Program-made: the position numbers and the translations under genes
Shown here: one piece after another, positions 30,601-43,240 of the stretch
Position numbering within the stretch: the stretch's first letter is position 1
Layout: each line of letters opens with the position of its first letter
The notes under the pieces: generated by a model
Told to the model about the DNA's origin: nothing
The model's input: the letters and a program-made list of their open reading frames with translations, nothing else
Database searches by the model: none
Assembly (NCBI GenBank): GCA_964019415.1
Contig: OZ025879.1
Coordinates: forward strand, 7,154,649-7,218,648
Direction: 5' to 3'
DNA length: 64,000 bases
Origin: Ianthella basta
Taxonomy: Eukaryota; Porifera; Demospongiae; Verongiida; Ianthellidae

Positions 30601-31385
30601 AACCCTACACCACGTGCTCAACAACTGCACAGTGGCCCTGGAGGGGAGACGGTACAACGACAGGCACGACAGCGTTTTGGGCTGCATCCACTCCTTTCTG
30701 TCTGCACATCTACCACAGGACAGCAGGATCACTGCGGATCTCCCCAACATCTCATTCACCTTCCCCCAGAACATTGTTGCCACTGACGAACGACCAGACA
30801 TCGTTGTCTGGAGTGACTCCTCCATCCACATGGTGGAGTTGACCATCCCATTTGAGACTGGTATCGAGGATGCAGCACAGCGGAAGCGAGCAAAGTATGC
30901 AGAACTTGTGGAGAGATGCAGAAGGAATGGCTTTGCTGCTACTCTCACCACCATTGAGGTTGGTTCGAGAGGTTTCATCCATGTCCCCAGCTTCAATCAA
31001 CTTTATCAGATTGTGGATGCCAGCTCAAAGGCAAAGAGTGAACTGGAGAGGGAGGTGATTCGGCGAGTCATCGAGGAATCATTCCGCATATGGTGCAAGA
31101 GGAATTGGAGTGAACACAACAGACTACTTGATAACCTGCATGCTTAACTTTACCCTTACTCTCTCACCTAACCTAACTGTAATTGCATGCCTGAATAGTA
31201 TTTCTATCTATTTTTTTTCCTTTTGTTTTTGAGGTCCGACTTTAACTGTGCATGTTTGTCTTCAGAACATTCTTTTTGGCAGTGTCGGGGTCACCTCTAC
31301 CCACCTGTCACTTTTAATGCATTCGAAACAAGTATGTACTTACCTGCAGTTTTGAATAATAATGGTGACAAGTTGAAAAAAAAAA
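27660..31385 (+). mobile_element. LINE B: restriction-like-endonuclease non-LTR retrotransposon in (GA)n
   Basis: It starts right after a GA run and ends in a short A run (31376-31385) that leads straight into another GA run (31386-31407). A 206-bp 5' UTR, one ORF and a 240-bp 3' UTR are present. Two 5'-truncated relatives at 35.8 and 36.5 kb have the same GA borders. Confidence 0.85.
27866..31147 (+). CDS. LINE B zinc finger / reverse transcriptase / RLE protein
   Basis: ORF of 1093 residues from ATG 27866 (MDPQALPNG). The frame is open upstream to 27758 without an ATG. Two N-terminal zinc fingers (CPFCLQVFARLGNHLKGC and CPKCGIKFERLDTHL) are followed by a Pro/Ser/Thr linker and a basic region. 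The reverse transcriptase has HFRPIALTSCVGKVF, WLDLANAFGSVHHELI, GVYQGDPLSVLVFN and LLQYADDTSLIAD. The C-terminus has a CCHC knuckle (CRLCSKEQTLHHVLNNC) and a restriction-like endonuclease signature (RPDIVVW ... ELTIPFE ... AQRKRAKY). This order is that of the R2/R4/NeSL/HERO group of site-specific LINEs; the exact clade is not assigned. Confidence 0.9.
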   Translation: MDPQALPNGSRACPFCLQVFARLGNHLKGCPQRQGRDYTHLLSQKTLSKNTSKAKKVPCPKCGIKFERLDTHLRNSATCKNAPTQPSTSPSPTPVDTISATVPDPSSSQTQAQQPPTSPVTSPVSTLPAMKLPQTPEDWVEADQFFQTTIVPAVLMEVNVDTMNEVLCHGIYSFFTSKHGTIVSNQHHQHPPKPRRNQIVITKVKNEKNAVKKRLRQLRRSGNSPEEVRLLAQEFHQLVRKHSRLAKKARKADAKMSAKKQRKECHRDLHKFARKILEEDDYASIQPTFGKEEAESFFASTYSASPKSFTRPAWMPQPPLPTVPMVTSEFTAEEVESVIGKSKSASSPSPVDQIPYTVLKKCSSLMPALLHLFNHCWSTQTVPKAWKVGVIHLLGKKKAEEDPSQPSHFRPIALTSCVGKVFTSLLKQRWLSYMMENRYLNTSVQKAFIDGVPGCTEHHLKLLSIISEAQRKHKSLSVCWLDLANAFGSVHHELIRFSLSHYHAPQVMISTISNLYEDLTGVISSKAWTTNPIHLQIGVYQGDPLSVLVFNTVMNTLVDTITKQYPDLGYSHSSSPCSTNLLQYADDTSLIADGPSSCRSLLAATESWLTWSGMKANVPKCVSLAIHSSSGKPYDPELTLNGEPIPYIGDSTFRFLGAPVSVHSTSAQAREGLLRKLKSLLEKVDATLITRQQKLRLFKAGICPRLSWDLSVSVFPLTWLQTKLQPLATRYLKRWCGLARSADTSRLFLPKANGGLDLPELTTMYKKLHAAKAASYMCSRDPTVRSIATQETLREAAQRRPAYRPFQEVVDVMKEDPGATKKKITTQVKAKVQAADNAARLAHSAGLTVQGQTVRDFQGRAADLWSTTVQSLPERAFKFALNAVTDTLPHNRNLFLWKKMSSPQCRLCSKEQTLHHVLNNCTVALEGRRYNDRHDSVLGCIHSFLSAHLPQDSRITADLPNISFTFPQNIVATDERPDIVVWSDSSIHMVELTIPFETGIEDAAQRKRAKYAELVERCRRNGFAATLTTIEVGSRGFIHVPSFNQLYQIVDASSKAKSELEREVIRRVIEESFRIWCKRNWSEHNRLLDNLHA

Positions 31386-31710
31386 GAGAGAGAGAGAGAG
31401 AGAGAGGTGGAAGAGAGACTGGGGGAAGGTGGGGCACTGCAAGTCAACCTATATATTCATAGTTGCAAGCTATAACTACGTACCTAGCTACTCAAAGGCA
31501 TAATCATGTAACACACACAACACATTAGTTTAGCATGATGAAACTGAAATGAAACACAGTCTCGCTGTTGCCTTGGTAACACTTAGATATGCGTGACTAT
31601 GCTAAAATGCACAACGCACCAACACAGTGGGTGGGCTGTGGTTGGCATACCGGTACAAGGAATGTAAAGGAACACACCTCTAGTTCCTAGAAGGAGTGGC
31701 GGCAGACAAC
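31386..31710. other. Spacer between LINE B and unit 6
   Basis: (GA)n at 31386-31407, then conserved upstream sequence of the receptor units including the unit 6 promoter block. Confidence 0.6.
31540..31580 (+). promoter_or_regulatory. ISRE-like + X-box promoter module, unit 6
   Basis: GAAACTGAAATGAAAC (31540-31555) and GTTGCCTTGGTAAC (31567-31580). The X-box ends in the consensus AAC but has one change in the 2-base spacer. Confidence 0.55.
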
Positions 31711-32029
31711 ATGGTGATCGGGTCAATGATACTGCCACTGGTTCTCCTGCTAGTGCCAGTTCTGTTAACCACATACCGGTACCCTTTGGCTACAGCAAGT
31801 GACCCTGATGACTGTGAACTTTGCACGGATGGGCCAGAAGATCGAATCAAATTGAGATATTCAGACAGCTCCTCTGGACAGATCTCGGGGCAGTTCCTGG
31901 TTTGCTTTGAACGCTATTGGCGAACAGTCTGTGATAGTGATCAGAAGAAGGAGTATAAGTTCACTGACACTGATGCCAGCGTCGCGTGTTACCAACTCGG
32001 TTTCACCAGCTCGTCCCGTCCCGTCGCAA

Positions 32030-32072
32030 CCCGTCCCCTCCCCCAGGTCGAGGGCCTGGGGGAGGGGACGGG
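32030..32072. repeat. Perfect 18-bp hairpin in unit 6 exon 1
   Basis: Arms cccgtcccctcccccagg (32030-32047) and cctgggggaggggacggg (32055-32072) are exact reverse complements around a 7-base loop. The right arm ends in the gacggg present at this point in every other unit. Confidence 0.95.
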
Positions 32073-34464
32073 TGCTTGCCGCCTCGCGTGTACAGTTATG
32101 TCGTTGTCAATCCGAATGCGCCATGTAAGGTCTGGGATGAAAAACTCTCCCGATGCCTCAAAGAAGTAGCAGGGAGCAAGGCAGAGTGTACTCTTAGAAC
32201 CACAGCCAGTGTCATCTGCAATGGTTAGTCTGGCTGTCGTCATCACTAGTAGTGCTGCTAACACTGCTAAACAGCGGCTACGTAGCTAGCTACAGCTATC
32301 GTACAAGTTGCTCGTGGCTGTATCAGTTAAATGCGATAGTTAGTTTTCGCACGAATTCATCACTGCGTAGCACTAGTTGTAGAAGGTTGCAAGAAAAGGT
32401 ACCAGATAAGGGTTAACAGTTGTCTCTTGTGCTAGCTACGTTTAGTACAGTACCTGCTCCAACTTCACTCATGACGGCCATGGCCATCGATCGCAGCTAT
32501 GTGTGTGTTTTTTCTGTGCACACATTGTAATTTGCATTGATTCTCTTCACAGTAAAGTTGTATTGATTCATTTGCAGTTCTTTATGCATTCCACACCGTT
32601 GATTTACAGTAAGTTGATCAAGCACACTTTGCCATTTACACGGATACAATTATAGACCTGTAAATATTACGTTTCAAAATTTCCTTAAGATTCCCCCTGA
32701 TACCCCTAAGACTACGTAAGTGTCTATTTGTAAAGGCCTTCACACTACCATAACATTAAGAGGATTGTGTGTGCAACTTAAACTGCATACAATGGATCCT
32801 TCACCATGCATGTTTCATTGCAGAGACTGCACAGGTTCACCTCATGCACGAGAATACCCCCAGCTACTTTGGTAAAGTGAAGCACTTCTTCAACAACACC
32901 TGGCATACCGTGTGTGATGAGAACTGGACAGAATTCATGAGCAACAGCCATGTACTGTGCAGGCAACTGGGCCTGGGACATGCACTGGAGCACTGGCTAG
33001 ATTATCGTGATGACGAAGATACCAGTTTTCTGCACACACACATGAACTGCAATGGCACTGAAAATGTTGAAAGACTGACGTTGTGCAACCACAACTTCAC
33101 CATGGATAAAAACTGTAGTGGAAAGAGTGTGCCGGGGATACGGTGCAGTGGTGAGTATGTGCTGGTGGGATTTGGCGTGAATGTGTTGAGGAGGTGTGCT
33201 GTGTTTGCATGCATGTGGCACAATTGTGCAGTGGGCAATAAAGAGGGAATCTACAGTGTATAGTATACAGTGGTATGAAGTAATGCGGTCCATGCAGCTT
33301 ACAGTAACATGCAATGAGGATAACTACAGCAGCTAAATGGGCTAGTGGATCTCATTTAATTGTGCACCTAAGGGTAAGATACTTGACCACCACCACCACC
33401 ACAATATAATACGTATACCGTATTTGCCCAAATAGAGCGGCCTCCATTTGAGCCTGACATCTACATGGACAAGTACAGGACTAAGTATATTGTGCACATT
33501 TGTACATGCAGGTCCAATAGGTAATGCCTTTGAATCATCAGCCACCCCTACCAGCATCTCCCTCCAGTGGACTGTGCCAGAAGCTCTTCAGTACTATCAT
33601 GTGATAGACAGCTACAACATCACTTACTGGGAGCAGGGAGCCAATGAGAGGGGCAAGGTCACAATTCAAAGAGATCAGCCACAGGCCAGTGCAGTGGGCA
33701 TAGCATGCATACATATGCACTATTAGATTGTCAGTCTTAAGGGCAGAACTCCAAACCAGGACTGAACATGACATACCAGTCACTAGTCCGATTCCTTTGG
33801 CTCTAGCTTTAGAGCACATTGCTCTAGCTTGTTTCTGATTCCCTCACACAACATTGCAATTGTCAATTTCATGTGTAGTGATGAAAGAGCTTCCTTGTGC
33901 AGGTAACCATTGAAGGACTCAATGCGGGGACACAGTACATTGTGACTGTGAATGTGGTGCTCAAGGGTGATCGTCCTGGACCTGAAATCACTCTTGTTAT
34001 CCCAACCACTAGTAAGCTTGTGCGTGCATGCTAAGTACCAGCATATCTAGCTCATGTAGAAGGTAACTTCAAACATCTTAAGTTGGTTTGTTAGTTTTCA
34101 TGCAATGAATCACACATAACCTTTCAATTTTGACTATGACATTACCCTGTTTGTTTCTTTTGAGTTGTAGTTGATTGACCAGGACCCCTACATGTAGTGA
34201 CGTTTTACACTTTTGTTAATCTCATTCATATTACGCATTTATAGGCTCCCTTGTGACAGGACTTGCATCAGGACTGGGATTGTCACTGCTTCTTGTATGT
34301 GTTCTCCTGATAGTCGTTGGTGGACTCATTGCTTACTCAAGGTAATCTGTGTGGGCCATGCATAAATTAGTTAATTCTACAGTCACATTTGGTTGGTAAA
34401 CAAGTACTGCAAATATATTCATTTTATGTGCTGCCTTCGGTGCATGTGCAGGAGACGTCCAAAT

Positions 34465-34625
34465 CCACGTCCACCCCCTGCTGATGACCATCCCCCAGGT
34501 GATGACCCACCCCCAGATGATGACCCACCCCCTGCTGATAACTATCCCCCAGGTGATGACCCACCCCCAGATGATGACCCACCCCCAGATGACGACCCAC
34601 CCCTAGATGACAACCAACGCCCAGG
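34465..34625 (+). repeat. Coding minisatellite in unit 6 tail
   Basis: Degenerate 15-bp copies encode DDPPPDD / DNYPPGDD variants in the receptor frame. Confidence 0.85.
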
Positions 34626-34776
34626 TGGTGAACAGCAAAGAGTGAACATCGTACATGCTATTGCGCTACCGCCTAACAATCCTTTTGAACATGATGAACA
34701 ACGTCCTCTACTAGATGTACAGGATCAAGTTCGAGAACCACCAGATGGAGCACGCAGCTACTGTGTACTCTCCTAG

Positions 34777-35804
<1,028 letters not shown>

Positions 35805-36446
35805 CCCCAACATCTCATTCACCTTCCCCCAGAACATTGTTGCCACTGACGAACGACCAGACATCGTCGTCTGGAGTGACTCCTCCATCCACATGGTGGA
35901 GTTGACCATCCCATTTGAGACTGGTATCGAGGATGCAGCACAGCGGAAGCGAGCAAAGTATGCAGAACTCGTGGAGAGATGCAGAAGGAATGGCTTTGCT
36001 GCTACTCTCACCACCATTGAGGTTGGTTCGAGAGGTTTCATCCATGTCCCCAGCTTCAATCAGCTTTATCAGATTGTGGATGCCAGCTCGAAGGCAAAGA
36101 GTGAACTGGAGAGGGAGGTGATTCGGCGAGTCATCGAGGAATCATTCCGCATATGGTGCAAGAGGAATTGGAAAGAACACAACAGACTACCTTAATAACC
36201 TGCATGCTTTCTTTACCCTTACTCTCTCACCTAACCTAACTGTAATTGCATGCCTGAATAGTATTTCTATCTATTTTTTTCCTTTTGTTTTTGAGGTCCG
36301 ACTTTAACTGTGCATGTTTGTCTTCAGAACATTCTTTTTGGCAGTGTCGGGGTCACCTCTACCCACCTGTCACTTTTAATGCATTCAAAACAAGTATGTA
36401 CTTACCTGCAGTTTTGAATAATAATGGTGACAAGTTGAAAAAAAAA
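35805..36446 (+). mobile_element. 5'-truncated LINE B copy
   Basis: It begins at the equivalent of position 30742 of LINE B and runs to its A-run end, with only scattered substitutions; the deduced C-terminus (RPDIVVWSD...) is intact to a TAA at 36193-36195. GA runs flank both sides (to 35804 and 36447-36462), as for the full element. Confidence 0.9.
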
Positions 36447-36462
36447 GAGAGAGAGAGAGAGA

Positions 36463-36748
36463 TTCTGTATTCATTCCATATCTGGTGCCAGCGCAACTGG
36501 CTGCAGTGACAGTCCCTGTCTATGTACAATTCAGTTTGACTATAACCACATGCTCTAATCTCTTTCACACACTGCATGCCTATTTCTTATTAGGAGCCCC
36601 AACTTTTAACTGTGCATGTTTTTCTTCAGAACATTCGACAGTGTTGGGATATAACTCCACCCGCCTGTCCCCATTGTTGCATGAGCTTCTTTATTTTATT
36701 TTTTATACTCAGACGTTTGGTCAATTATGGTGACACGTTAAAAAAAAA
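36463..36748 (+). mobile_element. Short, older LINE B-related 3' fragment
   Basis: Its start (tcattccatatctggtgcc) and its 3' UTR (ttaactgtgcatgtttttct; aatggtgacacgtta then A run) align with the LINE B end but are clearly diverged. It too lies between GA runs (36447-36462 and 36749 onward). Confidence 0.7.
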
Positions 36749-37013
36749 GAGAAAGAGAGAGAGAGACTGGGGAATTGTGGGGCACCACAAGTCAACATAT
36801 TCATAGCTGTGAGCTATAGCTACGCATGTAGCTAGCTACACAAAGGCACAATTATGTACTGTAACACACACAACACATTAGCCATGCATGGTGAAACTGA
36901 AATGAAATGCATCTGGCTGTTGCCATGGTAATACTTAGTTATGCATGACTATGCTATATATAGTGCACAACCCACCAGCACAGTGGGCGGCTGTGGTATG
37001 TATGAAAGGAGTG
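36749..37013. other. Upstream region of unit 7
   Basis: GA run, then the conserved upstream sequence shared by the units, including the promoter block. Confidence 0.6.
36893..36932 (+). promoter_or_regulatory. ISRE-like + X-box promoter module, unit 7
   Basis: GAAACTGAAATGAAAT (36893-36908), GTTGCCATGGTAAT (36919-36932) and a TATATATA stretch about 55 bp before the start codon, as in unit 4. Confidence 0.55.
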
Positions 37014-40000
37014 ATGGCGGGCAACATGGTGGTTGTGTCAATGATAGTGCCACTGGTTCTTCTGGTAGTGCCAGTGCTGTTAACCACATATCGGTACCCT
37101 TTGGCTGCAGCAAGTGAACCTGATGACTGTGAATCTTGCTCAGATGGACCAGAAGATCGGATCAAGTTGAGATACCCATACAGCTACTCTGGGCAGATCT
37201 TAGGGCAGTTCCTGGTTTGTTATGGAGGCTTTTGGCGAACACTCTGTGATGATCAAAAGAAGTATAAGTTCACTGACACCGACGCCAGCGTCGCGTGTTT
37301 CCAACTCGGTTTCACCAGTGGCCGGGCAGGTCCAGGGCGTGGGATAGAGGACGGGTGCTTGCCGCCTCGCGGGAGCGATTTTATCGGTGTCGAGACGAAC
37401 GCGCCGTGCAAGGTCTGGGATGAAAAACTCTCCCAATGCATCAAAGGAGTAAAAGAGGGCGAAGGACGCTGTTCTCTTGAAACCACAGCCAGTGTCATCT
37501 GCAATGGTTAGTCTGACTGTCGTTAGCATTAACGTATGTTGTAGTGCATGCTGTGCATCCCAGCTAGTTAACATTACTAAACAGCGGCTACGTAGCTATA
37601 GCTATAGCTATCGTGCAAGTTGCTCGTGGCTGTACGTATCATGATATCAGTTAAAATGCGCTAGTTAATTTCCGCGTGAAATTAACACCACGTAGCAGAA
37701 GGTTACAAGAATAGGCACCAGGTAAGGGTTAATAAGAGCTGTCCAAGCTACATTTAGTACAGTACCCCGCTCCAGCTTTACTCATGACGGCCATGACCAT
37801 CGATCACAATTATATGCGTGTGTTCTGTGCACACAATGTAAGGCTTCACTGACTCTCTTCACAGTAAAGTTGTACTGATTCGTTAGCAGTATTTTAATGC
37901 ATTCCACACTGATCAAGCACACTGCAATTTATACAGAATGCAATTATAGACCTCTAAATATTGCATTACAATATTTTCCTAAAGATTCCCCCTATTACCC
38001 CTATGACTAAGCACCTATATATAGCAAAGGCCTTCACACTGCAATAGCATTAAGTCAATCTTGTGTGTAACTTTAACTGCATACAATGGATCCTTCACAA
38101 TGTTTCATTGCAGAGACTGCACAGGTTCAGCTCATACACCAAAATACCCCCAGTTACTTTGGTAAAGTGAAGCACTTCTTCAACAACACCTGGCATACCG
38201 TGTGTGATGAGAACTGGACAGATGTGATGAGTAACAGCCATGTACTGTGCAAACAACTGGGCTTGGGGCATGCAGTGGAGCACTGGCTAGATTATCCTGA
38301 TGGAGCAAACACCAGTTTTCTGCACACATACATGAACTGCAATGGCACTGAAAACGCTGACAGACTGACGTTGTGCAACCACAACTTCACCATGGATAAA
38401 AACTGTAGTGGAAAGAGTGTGCCGGGGATACGGTGCAGTGGTGAGTATGTGCTGGTGGGATTTGGCATGAATGTGTTGAGGAGGTGTGCTGTGTTTGCAT
38501 GCATGTGGCACAATTGTGCAGTGGGCAATAAAGAAGGAATCTACAGTGTATAGTATACAGTGGTATGAAGTAATGCGGTCCATGCAGTTTACAGTAACAT
38601 GCAATGAGGATAACTACAGCAGCTAAATGGGCTAGTGGATCTCATTTAATGGTGCACCTAAGGGTAGGATACTTGACTTGTACGAAACTACTACCACCAC
38701 AACATACGCGTTATACTGTATTTGCCCAAACAGGTGCCTTCATGATTTGGCCTTTTGTCTGGCCCAGATTTTGAACACACTTACATTGAATTGAATCTCC
38801 AGCCCACATGTCATATGCTGCAGAGTCCCAGTGTGTAGATTCCAGACCCAGCCTCTAAAGAATAGCTGCTTGGATCCCCAGTGCTACTAATTTTAGCCCC
38901 TGTGGGCTCCATTTGAGCCCGTCATCTACATGGACAAGTACAGGACTAAGTATATTGTGCACATTTTTATACGCAGGTCCAATAGGTAATGCCTTTGAAT
39001 CATCAGCCACCTTTACCAGCATCTCCCTCCAGTGGACTGTGCCAAATGCTCTTCAGTATTATCCTGTGATAGACAGCTACAACATCACTTACTGGGAGCA
39101 GGGAGCCGAGGATAGGGGCAAGGTCACAATTCAAAGAAATCAGCCACAGGCCAGTGCAGTGGGCATAGCATGCATACATATACACTATTAGATTGTCAGT
39201 CTTAAGGGCAGAACTCCAAACCAGGACTGAACATGACATACCAGTCACTAGCTGGTACGATTCCTTTGGCTCTAGCTTTAGAGCATGTTGATCTTGTTTC
39301 TGATTCCCTCACACAACATTTGTCACTTTTGTGTGTAGTGATAGAAGAGCTTCCTTGTGCAGGTGACCATTGGAGGACTCTATGCGGGGACACAGTACCT
39401 TGTGACTGTGAATGCAGTGCTCAAAGGTGACCATCCTGGACCTGAAACTACCCTTGTTATCTCAACCAATGGTAAACTTATGCATGCTTTGTACTGGTAG
39501 CTCAGGCATGCATGCGGAATGGAACTTTGACTGAGTAACTAACTCTTCACTGACTACATACTTGGGATTAGCACCTTTACAACTGCATGATGTTCACACT
39601 GCAGAATGATGTATATGGTTTAATTGATGTCCACATTCTCTGTGTCAATGTGTAGGCTACCTTGTGATAGGACTTGCATCAGGATTGGGAGTGTCACTGT
39701 TTGGCATGCTTCTTGCATGTGTCCTCCTTGTTGTCAATATTGGAGTCTTTGCTTACCTGAAGTGAGTGTCTGTGTTGGTGCATGTTAGCCTCTATGTACA
39801 AAGGCCATGTGGCCTATATGCATGCAGTCGTGTGGTTCAGTGTGGTTCATCTTGTTACTGTGCTGGTTTTGGTGTGCAGAACACGTGCACATCAAAGAAT
39901 GCGCGGCCCATATCAAGACATTGATGATGCAAATGACAGTGATGATGCACATGACAGTGATGAGGAACGTGAAGAACAGCATCAAGGGAATGAGCAACTC

Positions 40001-40162
40001 CACCTACAGAATCCTGCTGCTGGAGAAAATGAAAATCAGAGACTTTTGCCCAGGCGTAATGAGGATGAGCAGCCAGAGCAACCAGCAGCAGCTGATGACC
40101 AGGTGCCGGCAGAACAACCAGGAGTAGCTGTGGTCCGCCGTGGCTACTGTTCGATCCTCTAG
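37014..40162 (+). CDS. Receptor unit 7: SRCR-SRCR-FN3-TM with type A tail
   Basis: Complete 499-residue model. Exons: 37014-37506, 38114-38440, 38977-39158, 39363-39471, 39656-39761, 39880-40162. It is nearly the same as unit 4 in exons and introns. SRCR1 has FWRTLCDD and ASVACFQLGF; SRCR2 has WHTVCDENW, VLCKQLGLGHA and NCNGTE. The SRCR2 CA run is interrupted here (cacacatacatg), which should make it more stable than in other units. The tail has YQDI, ENQRLL and, unlike unit 4, keeps the CaaX-like end CSIL. An AATAAA lies in intron 2 at about 38526. Introns 1 (607 bp) and 2 (536 bp) hold nothing else recognised. Confidence 0.85.
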
Positions 40163-40975
40163 CTCAGCAACACACTGTTGTGTACATAGTGCAGGCCCAT
40201 ACATTTGTGCTATAATTGCAAGTTTAGTATACGTGTTTAGTGAACATTTATACCATTATAGCTCAACTAACAACAGATCCTTTAGCACACATACGTATAA
40301 ACAGCACTTTACATGTACACACAAAGACCACAGTAATGTACTGCGTCAGTTCACAGTGCACTGTATCAGAACATACTGTATTGTCTGATCAGTTATGTTA
40401 TATTGCTCCTGTATACAGACATGCCTGACATTCACTACACAATGTGTAAAGATGTTAGTGCACTCCTAACATGGTCTAATGATAGCTACACAGGTGTCCC
40501 TGGCATGGCTGGAGGGAGCTCAGAAGTGACACTGCTGAGGTCCGACAGCGACTGTACTCTAGACTCGCCCACCACCTGGATGATGGGTGTGTCTGTGGGA
40601 GGATATCACATCAGCTTCTCAGTGTACTGGGGGATCCTCCAGGAACAAGCATTAACTGACTATTAAATAAGTGTTTCTGTACCCTCACCCCACTACAGCA
40701 CCATCCACCATGCCTCCACTCCCTCCCCATCCACTAACATGTACATCTGTTTCACAACTGGTCACAGTGGCAGTCAGGAATGAATGCTCTTCCCACCAAT
40801 AACATTGCCTGAAGTAATATCTTCTTCTCTTTCATCTTTCTGCCACTTGCAAGAGAATGTGTAGAGACAGCCAGGTCAAGAGGAGGGCCACTTCCTTGGA
40901 CACCTGCAGAGTGACCATCATGCAGTGTATGTAGGTGTGTAGCTGAGACAAGCCACACATTATATATGCATATTG

Positions 40976-41018
<43 letters not shown>

Positions 41019-41034
41019 CACACACACACACACG

Positions 41035-41066
<32 letters not shown>

Positions 41067-41086
41067 AACACACACACACACACACA
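40163..41086. other. Spacer after unit 7, left of LINE C
   Basis: Type A 3' UTR, conserved block 40480-40660, degenerate antisense CNBD-like exon (about 40770-40915) and (CA)n from 40977. Confidence 0.6.
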
Positions 41087-41089
41087 CAC
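40977..41089. repeat. (CA)n microsatellite at LINE C 3' border
   Basis: AC repeat with a few cg and aa interruptions, followed by (CTC)n-like sequence of the LINE C tail. Confidence 0.95.
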
Positions 41090-41125
41090 CTCCTCCTCCT
41101 CCTCTCCTCTGTTCCCCATGTCCCA

Positions 41126-42580
41126 CTAGGGACGTTGGGCGGGTTCCAGACGCTGTGACACCGGTGCGGGGGTAGCCATGTTCACATTTTGGCAGATGTA
41201 GGTCCTCCATTGCTGTCTGTCTGTGATCGTCGTTGTCCAGTTGGTGATGTCCCTCAAGTCTCGGCTAATGAGGTCACACCAACGAAGGGGTGCTCCTCCC
41301 GTCGGTCTGCGCCTACCGCTAGGCCTGCACCTCAATAGCTGTCTTTGGGGGCGAGTGGTTGGCATTCTCCAGACATGACCAAACCATTGAAGGCGTCTCT
41401 GCTTAAGCTGATCCTCCATTGACACCATCCCTGTTCTCTCCAGGATGTCACTGTTCCGAACTCGGTTCCATAAGGTGATGCCTAGGATGTCGCGAAGGCA
41501 ACGCATCTGAAAGGAATTCAGCTTACGAATGTCATGTTGGGTTACCGTCCATGTCTCCGCTCCATAGAGGAGCACAGACAACACCAGGGTCCGGAAGATG
41601 CGTACTTTGGTGGCAATGCTGAGGGCCCGGCTGCGAAATACTTTCTTCCTCCAAATCTGATACACTTTGCCTGCCTTCTCTAGCCTCACTGACACTTCTC
41701 GTTCCACATTGATAGACTGGCCAATCTCACTGCCAAGATAGGTGAAGGACTCCACCTCTTCTAGGGGCTGGTTCTGCAGCGTGATGGATGGCTGGTTGCT
41801 AGACTGCGGCTCTCCCACAGCGAGGATCTTGGTCTTAGTGGCACTGATAGTCATACCCCACCGTCTGCAGGCATTGTCGATGGCATTGACCATGTCCTGG
41901 AGCTCTCCCCGGGACTCTGCAACCAGTGTCAGGTCATCTGCATACAGTGCATCTTGAATGGATGTAGATGCCGTAGTCTTGTCCCGGTAAGTGAGGAACA
42001 ATCCTTCACTTGTGGTGTAGTCAATCTGCAGGCCTCCATTAAGATTTGCCATTGCCTCTCTCAGGATCTTGTCTAGGAAGCAGTTGAAGAGCAGAGGTGA
42101 CAGCACACAACCTTGACGGACACCGGTTGTCACCTCAAACCTCTCTGATGTGTCTCCTGCTGATCTCACCTGGCACCAGGTTTCTGAGTGCAGCTCCTCA
42201 ATGATGGCTACCAGCTGGCGAGGTACCCCATACTCCCTCAGGATGGCTGCCATGGCTTGACGGTTGACTGAGTCGTAGGCCTTTGTGAGATCCACAAAGC
42301 ACATGAATACCGGTGTCCTGTATTCTGTTGCTCTCTCAACAACCTGTCTCACCACCCAAATCTGGTCAACTGTGCCTCGTCCCTTCCTGAACCCGCACTG
42401 TGTCTCAAGTAACTGAGGTTCAATGATGGCTTGTAGCCTCTCCAACAGGATGAGAGTCAACACTTTACCAGGTACACTGAGAAGGGAAATCCCTCTGTAG
42501 TTCTTGCATTGTGTCCTGTCCTTCTTCTTGAAAAGCGGAATCAATGTAGCATTTCTCCAGTCTTGGGGTGTGAAAAAAAA
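41126..42580 (-). pseudogene. LINE C reverse transcriptase, 5'-truncated
   Basis: Open frame covering a reverse transcriptase without the endonuclease: QDWRNATLIPLFKKKDRTQ, NYRGISLLSVPGKV, CGFRKGRGTVDQIWVV, FVDLTKAYDSVNRQAM, GVRQGCVLSPLLFNCFLD, YADDLTLVAES, then LRDILGITLWNRVRNSDIL and LQWFGHVWRM, ending AQRP. The frame continues to 42700 only as antisense of the neighbouring GC-rich segment. Catalytic motifs look intact, but the missing 5' part makes it non-autonomous. Confidence 0.8.
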
Positions 42581-42599
42581 AATGGAGAACGTAAAATGC

Positions 42600-43240
42600 T
42601 GAGAGTCAGAAGACGCCTGAGAAGTCCACCTCAGAGCGAGCGTACGGGGACCAGCAGGCAGATGCACGTCGTTTTCGGCATGTAGACAGCCCAGCATCAC
42701 CAGCGAGTGGATCGTCCAAGTACAGCGAGCAGAATGGCAGGACGACGGAGGTGTGAACTTCTCGCGACCGAACCGGGCCTGAGGGGAGGCGCGTCCCCGA
42801 CGGGCAGAACCAACAGGCGCACGACACCGGCCAGTCAGGCGGCCTTAAGGCCTGACCCGGAGCCATCGGGACTTCGGCAGGCGGATGAGGGACGCGTCTC
42901 CCCAACGGCTGGCGGGCGGACGAGGGAGGAAACCCCAACGGCCTCTCGATACCCCCTGAGGAGGACTCGGGCCCGTACCTACCGGCGGGAGAAAGCGGCA
43001 GGGCCCGGCGTGAGGCCAGCCACCTCACACACCAGGGCGTCGGCTACAGATACGGGAACCGGACGCGGCGACCCGCGCGAGGGAAGAACCAGTGACATTA
43101 GGGACGGCAGAACCAACTCAGCGCGAACGGAAACACAAGTAGAGGAACTTACAATGCAGCCTTCGATACCAACTCGCTGCCCCCTGTGCACAGCCTGCTA
43201 CACCCACCCTAACTCGATGCGTACCCACTTGAGAAGAACA
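42600..43240 (+). other. GC-rich segment with a zinc-finger ORF, inverted relative to LINE C
   Basis: Distinctly GC-rich. The plus-strand frame from about 42707 codes an Arg/Thr/Gly-rich low-complexity region and, near 43170-43235, a C2H2-type finger (CPLCTACYTHPNSMRTHLRRTH without any longer domain). The frame then enters (CA)n. It could be the 5' (ORF1-like) part of the same LINE, flipped by twin priming, or an unrelated fragment. Confidence 0.45.

Larger units (their letters stand above)
31711..34776 (+). pseudogene. Receptor unit 6: type B tail, hairpin frameshift in SRCR1 exon
   Basis: Exons: 31711-32223, 32824-33150, 33512-33693, 33903-34011, 34245-34341, 34452-34776. As in unit 5, the first ATG is GTG, so the start is taken at 31711. 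SRCR1 is intact to ASVACYQLGFTS. Then a GC-rich stretch at about 32010-32072, containing a perfect 18-bp hairpin, replaces a 33-base segment with 59 bases. The +26 change shifts the frame, and the end of SRCR1 (CLPPRVYSY..VICN) is in another frame. All later exons are intact: SRCR2 with WHTVCDENW, FN3 with GPIGNAFESSA, TM, and a DDPPP-rich tail with EQRPLL and the CaaX-like end CVLS. It is either a recent pseudogene or an assembly error at the hairpin. Confidence 0.72.
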
